DNA of 64,000 nt from Mucilaginibacter sp. SJ (GTDB lineage: Bacteria; Bacteroidota; Bacteroidia; Sphingobacteriales; Sphingobacteriaceae): positions 5,208,001 through 5,272,000 of the forward strand of contig NZ_CP118631.1 of the NCBI RefSeq assembly GCF_028993635.1. The letters run 5' to 3'. The translations under genes were made by a program, and so were the position numbers. Below are positions 60,310-64,000 of the stretch, piece by piece; the first letter of the stretch is position 1; every line of letters starts with the position of its first letter. The notes under the pieces were generated by a model, which saw nothing but the letters and a program-made list of their open reading frames with translations, was not told the DNA's origin and did not search any database.

Positions 60310-60424
60310 ATTTATCAGTTTGAGAAATTGATTTATAGAAGCAATTTGTTATCAAGACTGGTAATGAATTGCAGAAATGATTGATAACCTTATAAATCAC
60401 ACTTTTTTATTATTAAGGCATTAG

Positions 60425-60432
60425 TATATTTG
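60425..60432 (+). promoter_or_regulatory. -7 promoter box next to the nuoA start codon
   Basis: TATATTTG matches TAnnTTTG and lies four bases before the nuoA ATG at 60437, so transcription would begin at or next to the start codon. No clear TTTG -33 element is seen; a T-run at 60403-60408 is the best match. Confidence 0.45.
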
Positions 60433-60436
60433 CAGC

Positions 60437-60808
60437 ATGGAAGCACAAAGTTTACCGGTTAATTATTTACCCATCATATTTCAAATGGTGGTTGCTTTAG
60501 GGTTTGTGGTAACAACAATGTTTGTAACGCACAAAATAGGGCCCAAAAGAAAAACAAAAGATAAGCTGACCCCTTTTGAGTCGGGTATTGAAGTGGTGGG
60601 TAATGCCCGTACACCAATCTCCATTAAATATTTCCTGGTAGCCATTTTGTTTGTGCTGTTTGATGTGGAGGTTATTTTTATGTACCCGTGGGCTGTAAAT
60701 TTTAAGGCTTTGGGTGTTACCGGTCTTATTGAAATGTTTATTTTCATGGCGACACTTCTGCTGGGTTTTATCTACGTAATAAAAAAGGGAGCTTTAGACT
60801 GGGATTAA
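60437..60808 (+). CDS. nuoA: NADH-quinone oxidoreductase subunit A
   Basis: 123 residues, three membrane helices (about 10-30, 66-86, 96-117). The loop motif TPFESGIEVVGNART, the helix ISIKYFLVAILFVLFDVEVI with the conserved acidic residues, and the AVNFKALG segment are typical of NuoA/ND3. Membrane arm of complex I. It is separated from nuoB by a repeat-containing gap of 249 bases. Confidence 0.95.
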   Translation: MEAQSLPVNYLPIIFQMVVALGFVVTTMFVTHKIGPKRKTKDKLTPFESGIEVVGNARTPISIKYFLVAILFVLFDVEVIFMYPWAVNFKALGVTGLIEMFIFMATLLLGFIYVIKKGALDWD

Positions 60809-61057
60809 TTAAATGTGCAGATTTCGGATGTGCGAATATGCAGATGATAGAGTTCTTTTAATTGTAAAATTTAATAAATCATCTGCACATTTGAAATTTG
60901 CATATCTGCACATCAGAGGATTGGGGAATTCTTTTTTAGATTGATTCTAAATATGCCCCGTGTGTACCTATAGTGTACATTTTACATCGTTATTATTGTA
61001 AATTTGCTGCAATTATCCACATTTAGTGGGTGATGGTTTTTCTATCAATTTAGTTCA
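60809..61057. other. nuoA-nuoB spacer with repeat and promoter
   Basis: The gap holds a quasi-palindrome (60812-60902) and a -7 box TAAATTTG at 60999-61006 that could give nuoB its own promoter with a leader of about 45 bases. This arrangement would let nuoB-nuoF be expressed independently of nuoA. Confidence 0.55.
60812..60902. repeat. TGTGCAGAT-phased quasi-palindrome between nuoA and nuoB
   Basis: The left arm has TGTGCAGATTT and TGCAGATGAT words; the right arm has ATCATCTGCACATTT and ATCTGCACATC. The arms are approximate complements over about 38 bases with a central AT-rich loop. It is of the same type as the phased repeats at 49862-49957 and 62104-62222 but uses other words. Confidence 0.6.
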
Positions 61058-61600
61058 ATGAGTGATATTCAATTAGTTGATGCCCCTGCCGGAGTTGAAG
61101 GCGCCGGGTTTTTTGCTACCTCGCTTGATAAAGTAATAGGCATAGCACGCTCAAATTCATTATGGCCTTTACCATTTGCTACTTCATGTTGCGGTATTGA
61201 GTTTATGGCCACCATGGCATCTCACTATGATCTTTCACGTTTTGGTGCCGAGCGTTTGAGCTTTTCACCACGACAAGCCGATTTGTTAATGGTTATGGGT
61301 ACCATAGCCAAAAAAATGGCTCCTGTACTGCGCCAGGTATACCTGCAAATGGCCGAGCCGCGTTGGGTAATGGCTGTTGGCGCCTGCGCTTCAAGCGGTG
61401 GTATATTTGATACTTACTCCGTTTTGCAGGGTATTGACGAAGTTATCCCGGTTGACGTTTATGTACCGGGCTGTCCGCCAAGGCCGGAGGCTATTATAGA
61501 TGGTTTTATGAATATTCAGGAACTGGTAAAAACGGAATCCCTGCGCCGCAGGAGCGAGCCTAAATACCAGGAATTGTTAGCTAAATACGGAATTCAATAA
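61058..61600 (+). CDS. nuoB: NADH-quinone oxidoreductase subunit B
   Basis: 180 residues. Iron-sulfur cluster N2 ligands are present: the adjacent Cys pair in ATSCCGIEFMA, then GACASSGG, and PGCPPRPEAI. RFGAERLSFSPRQADLLMVM is the family's quinone-site helix. Peripheral arm of complex I at the quinone site. Its TAA overlaps the nuoC ATG by one base. Confidence 0.97.
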   Translation: MSDIQLVDAPAGVEGAGFFATSLDKVIGIARSNSLWPLPFATSCCGIEFMATMASHYDLSRFGAERLSFSPRQADLLMVMGTIAKKMAPVLRQVYLQMAEPRWVMAVGACASSGGIFDTYSVLQGIDEVIPVDVYVPGCPPRPEAIIDGFMNIQELVKTESLRRRSEPKYQELLAKYGIQ

Positions 61601-62103
61601 TGGCTAAGATACCTAACGAAGAGCTTATTAAAGCAATAAGCGATAAATTTGATACCCTGGTAACTGTTGTTGGTGAGCCGTATGAATTGCTGACTGTTGA
61701 AACAGGTCGTGAAACAATTATCGATCTACTTACATTCCTGAAAACGGATCCTGCTCTTAAGTTCATTTTCCTTACAGATATTACAGGTATCCATTACCCT
61801 GAACAGGAAAGGCCGATAGGCGTTATTTATCACCTGCATAGCCTCACTACCAATACCCGCATCAGAATCAAGGTATTTTTGGCTGATGCTGATGTGCATA
61901 TCCCAACTGCTACTGTGCTTTGGGACGGTGCAAACTGGATGGAACGCGAAACTTATGACCTTTTTGGGGTACTATTTGACGGTCACCCGGATTTGCGCAG
62001 GATTTTGAACGTAGATGATATGACCGCTTTCCCAATGCGTAAGGAGTTTCCGCTGGAAGATCCTAACCGCGTTGACAAGAAGGATTTCTATTTCGGAAGA
62101 TAA
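61600..62103 (+). CDS. nuoC: NADH-quinone oxidoreductase subunit C
   Basis: 167 residues. The family's 30-kDa signature ERETYDLFGVLFDGHPDLRR is complete, followed by MRKEFPLEDPNRVDKKDFYF. It is separate from NuoD, not fused as in some bacteria. Peripheral arm scaffold without cofactors. It starts at the last base of nuoB, so translation is coupled. Confidence 0.97.
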   Translation: MAKIPNEELIKAISDKFDTLVTVVGEPYELLTVETGRETIIDLLTFLKTDPALKFIFLTDITGIHYPEQERPIGVIYHLHSLTTNTRIRIKVFLADADVHIPTATVLWDGANWMERETYDLFGVLFDGHPDLRRILNVDDMTAFPMRKEFPLEDPNRVDKKDFYFGR

Positions 62104-62222
62104 TACATAGATAGAAACAAGAAATTGAGAATTAAGAACCCGGAAATAGAGAATTAAGAAGCAGAACAAGTCTTGATCTTGAATCTTGCCTTCCTGATTC
62201 TTGACGCTAATTAACAATACTG
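62104..62222. repeat. AAGAA/CTTGA-phased quasi-palindrome between nuoC and nuoD
   Basis: Words such as AATTGAGAATTAAGAA (left) and TCTTGATCTTGAATCTTG (right) are roughly complementary. They lie inside the nuo operon, in the only other long spacer apart from nuoA-nuoB. No promoter consensus is clear. Confidence 0.5.
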
Positions 62223-63434
62223 ATGCAAAATCATCCTGTATATACAGATAACGATCCGCAAAACGAACTGTCAACCCTAAACCTGGGCCCAACGCACCCT
62301 GCCACCCACGGTGTGTTTCAAAATGTGCTCCAGTTGGATGGTGAGCGTATCGTTAGTGGTGTATCAACCATTGGTTATATACACCGCGCATTTGAAAAAA
62401 TTGCCGAGCACAGGCCGTTTTACCAGATAACCCCGCTTACCGACCGTTTAAACTACTGCTCATCGCCTATCAATAACATGGGCTGGCACATGACGGTTGA
62501 AAAGCTTTTAAATATCCAAATTCCTAAGCGCGTTGATTACCTGCGTGTAATTGTAATGGAGCTTGCACGTATTTCAGATCATATTATTTGTAATGGTGTA
62601 TTGGGCGTGGACACTGGTGCATTTACGGGCTTCCTGTATATGATGGAACACCGTGAAGCTATTTACGAAATATATGAAGAAGTTTGCGGTTCACGCCTTA
62701 CGACCAACATTGGCCGTATCGGTGGTTTTGAGCGTAACTTCAATAGCCGTGCCTTTGATAAGCTGCGCGCGTTTTTAAAGAACTTTCCTAAAACCCTTAA
62801 AGAGTTTGAAAGCTTGTTTAACCGCAACAGGATCTTCGTTGACCGTACCAGGGACGTAGCTGCTGTTAGCGCCGAAACTGCTTTGAGCTACAGCTGGACC
62901 GGGCCGCTTTTACGTGCTGCCGGTGTTGATTACGATGTAAGGGCTATGAACCCATATTCATCATACGAAGACTTTGAATTTGAAGTTCCGGTAGGTGATA
63001 ATGGCGACGTTTACAACCGCTTTTTGGTTCGTAACGAGGAGATGTGGCAAAGCTTAAGGATCATTGAACAGGCTTTAGCCAAGCTTGATAAAGAACCAAG
63101 CGATATTTTCCACGCTGATGTACCTGAATTTTACCTGCCTCCCAAAGAGGAAGTATATAATAACATGGAAGCTTTGATCTATCACTTTAAAATTGTGATG
63201 GGCGAAATTCCAACCCCCAAAACCGAGGTTTATCATTCGGTTGAGGGAGCTAACGGCGAGCTGGGCTTTTACCTGGTTAATGATGGTGGCCGTTCGCCGT
63301 ACCGTTTGCATTTCCGCAGGCCAAGCTTCATCAATTACCAGATGTACGCGCCAATGAGCCGTGGTATGTTATTATCAGATGCTATTATTAACATGAGTAG
63401 TTTAAACGTTATAGCCGGAGAGTTAGATGCTTAG
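62223..63434 (+). CDS. nuoD: NADH-quinone oxidoreductase subunit D
   Basis: 403 residues. The 49-kDa signature LGPTHPATHGVFQNVLQLDG lies at the N-terminus, then GYIHRAFEKIAEHRPFYQIT and DRLNYCSSPINN. It forms the quinone pocket with NuoB. It overlaps nuoE by eight bases. Confidence 0.97.
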   Translation: MQNHPVYTDNDPQNELSTLNLGPTHPATHGVFQNVLQLDGERIVSGVSTIGYIHRAFEKIAEHRPFYQITPLTDRLNYCSSPINNMGWHMTVEKLLNIQIPKRVDYLRVIVMELARISDHIICNGVLGVDTGAFTGFLYMMEHREAIYEIYEEVCGSRLTTNIGRIGGFERNFNSRAFDKLRAFLKNFPKTLKEFESLFNRNRIFVDRTRDVAAVSAETALSYSWTGPLLRAAGVDYDVRAMNPYSSYEDFEFEVPVGDNGDVYNRFLVRNEEMWQSLRIIEQALAKLDKEPSDIFHADVPEFYLPPKEEVYNNMEALIYHFKIVMGEIPTPKTEVYHSVEGANGELGFYLVNDGGRSPYRLHFRRPSFINYQMYAPMSRGMLLSDAIINMSSLNVIAGELDA

Positions 63435-63951
63435 AGTTGACGAAGCTCAGGAACCGGTTGAATTTTCGCCGGCACTGATCAGCAAATTTGATGAAATAGT
63501 TAGCCGTTATCCGCAGGGAAAGCAAAAATCGGGCTTACTGCCAATCCTTCACCTGGTACAGGCCGAATTTGGCTGGGTAAGCGCGCCCGCGATGGATAAG
63601 GTTGCCGAATATTTAAGCATCCTGCCTATTGAGGTATATGAGGTTGCTACATTTTATACCATGTACTTTTTACGCCCGCAGGGCAAGTACGTGCTGGAAG
63701 TTTGCCGCACAAGCGGTTGCTGCCTGGTAGGTGCCGAAAAGATCATGGATCATATAGAGGAAACCCTTGGTGTAAAAGAAGGTGAAGTTACTCCCGACGG
63801 CCTATTTAGCTGGAGAGGGGTAGAGTGCCTTGCCGCCTGCGGTTTTGGCCCCGTATTGCAAATTGGCCCTGAATACACTTTTTATGAAAACCTGACCAAC
63901 GAGTCGGTAGATAAATTGATCAGTGATTTAAAAGCGAAAGCTAAGAATTAA
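63427..63951 (+). CDS. nuoE: NADH-quinone oxidoreductase subunit E
   Basis: 174 residues, thioredoxin-like [2Fe-2S] subunit. The four cluster Cys are in CRTSGCCLVGAE (first pair) and VECLAACGFGP (second pair); the N-terminal helical part has LLPILHLVQAEFGWVSAPAM. It belongs to the NADH-dehydrogenase module with NuoF. Start overlaps nuoD. Confidence 0.96.
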   Translation: MLRVDEAQEPVEFSPALISKFDEIVSRYPQGKQKSGLLPILHLVQAEFGWVSAPAMDKVAEYLSILPIEVYEVATFYTMYFLRPQGKYVLEVCRTSGCCLVGAEKIMDHIEETLGVKEGEVTPDGLFSWRGVECLAACGFGPVLQIGPEYTFYENLTNESVDKLISDLKAKAKN

Positions 63952-63954
63952 GTT

Positions 63955-64000
63955 ATGGGACGGAAATTACTTTTAGAACATATAAACGTACCCGGCATCA
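63955..64000 (+). CDS. nuoF: NADH-quinone oxidoreductase subunit F, 5' end only
   Basis: The reading frame MGRKLLLEHINVPGI begins three bases after the nuoE stop and continues past the window edge. Position after nuoE and the N-terminal sequence fit NuoF, the FMN/NADH-binding subunit; its catalytic motifs lie outside this window. Confidence 0.75.
   Translation, partial: MGRKLLLEHINVPGI

Noticed and set aside
1..64000. CRISPR arrays, tRNA and rRNA genes
   Set aside because: No regularly spaced direct repeats with unique spacers and no tRNA or rRNA signatures were seen; the phased word-repeats are palindromic and not spacer-separated.

Overview
The window looks like a chromosome segment from a Bacteroidota bacterium of the family Sphingobacteriaceae, most likely Mucilaginibacter or a close relative. 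That placement is an inference from gene content: GH92 and GH36 glycosidases, SusC/TonB-type outer-membrane biology, a MocR regulator, LytTR two-component genes, an ExbB-ExbD-ExbD-TonB-PstS-TPR cluster, lipoproteins and signal peptides of Bacteroidota type, and -7 promoter boxes of the form TAnnTTTG. Almost everything is ordinary chromosomal coding sequence. I saw no tRNA, rRNA, CRISPR array, IS transposase or prophage.

Layout. 1-7 kb: the end of a GH92 mannosidase, a Tat-exported oxidoreductase, a dienelactone hydrolase, a beta-helix protein and small conserved proteins. 7-11 kb: a class V aminotransferase/GNAT pair divergent from a MocR regulator. 11-13 kb: a LytTR response regulator and its histidine kinase. 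13.6-16 kb: a large outer-membrane beta-barrel protein. 16-25.3 kb: an alpha-galactoside locus, with an AraC regulator facing mutarotase, sugar:H+ symporter, DUF5107-TPR protein and GH36 alpha-galactosidase, closed by a strong terminator. 25.5-40 kb: small enzymes and envelope proteins (M1 peptidase, NUDIX, acyltransferase, sulfurtransferase, DeoR regulator facing a nucleotidase-like HAD, acetylxylan esterase, acyltransferase-3). 41-46.7 kb: radical SAM protein, DUF5995, MauG-type peroxidase and orphans. 46.7-51 kb: an accessory-looking patch with gene remnants, an SDH-type Clp-fold protease with a small overlapping gene, a RepA-like AAA ATPase with a C-terminal HTH, and an orphan membrane protein. 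51-64 kb: core functions, namely metK under a SAM-II riboswitch, a lipid kinase, a SUI1-like factor, the TonB energising cluster, and nuoABCDE with the start of nuoF.

The most unusual layer is non-coding. Intergenic regions hold several families of small palindromic elements without coding capacity. Within families, hairpin stems differ between copies but stay complementary while loops and flanks are conserved. Several elements sit inside other palindromic elements, as nested insertions, at 1.5-1.8, 33.4-33.9 and 41.1-41.4 kb. This pattern of covarying hairpins and palindrome-in-palindrome nesting is the best candidate here for an undescribed system. Other points worth checking are a 27-codon membrane-peptide gene with its own terminator, 14-bp direct repeats flanking the SAM-II aptamer, and paired operator-like repeats before the galactoside operon, the DeoR pair and exbB.
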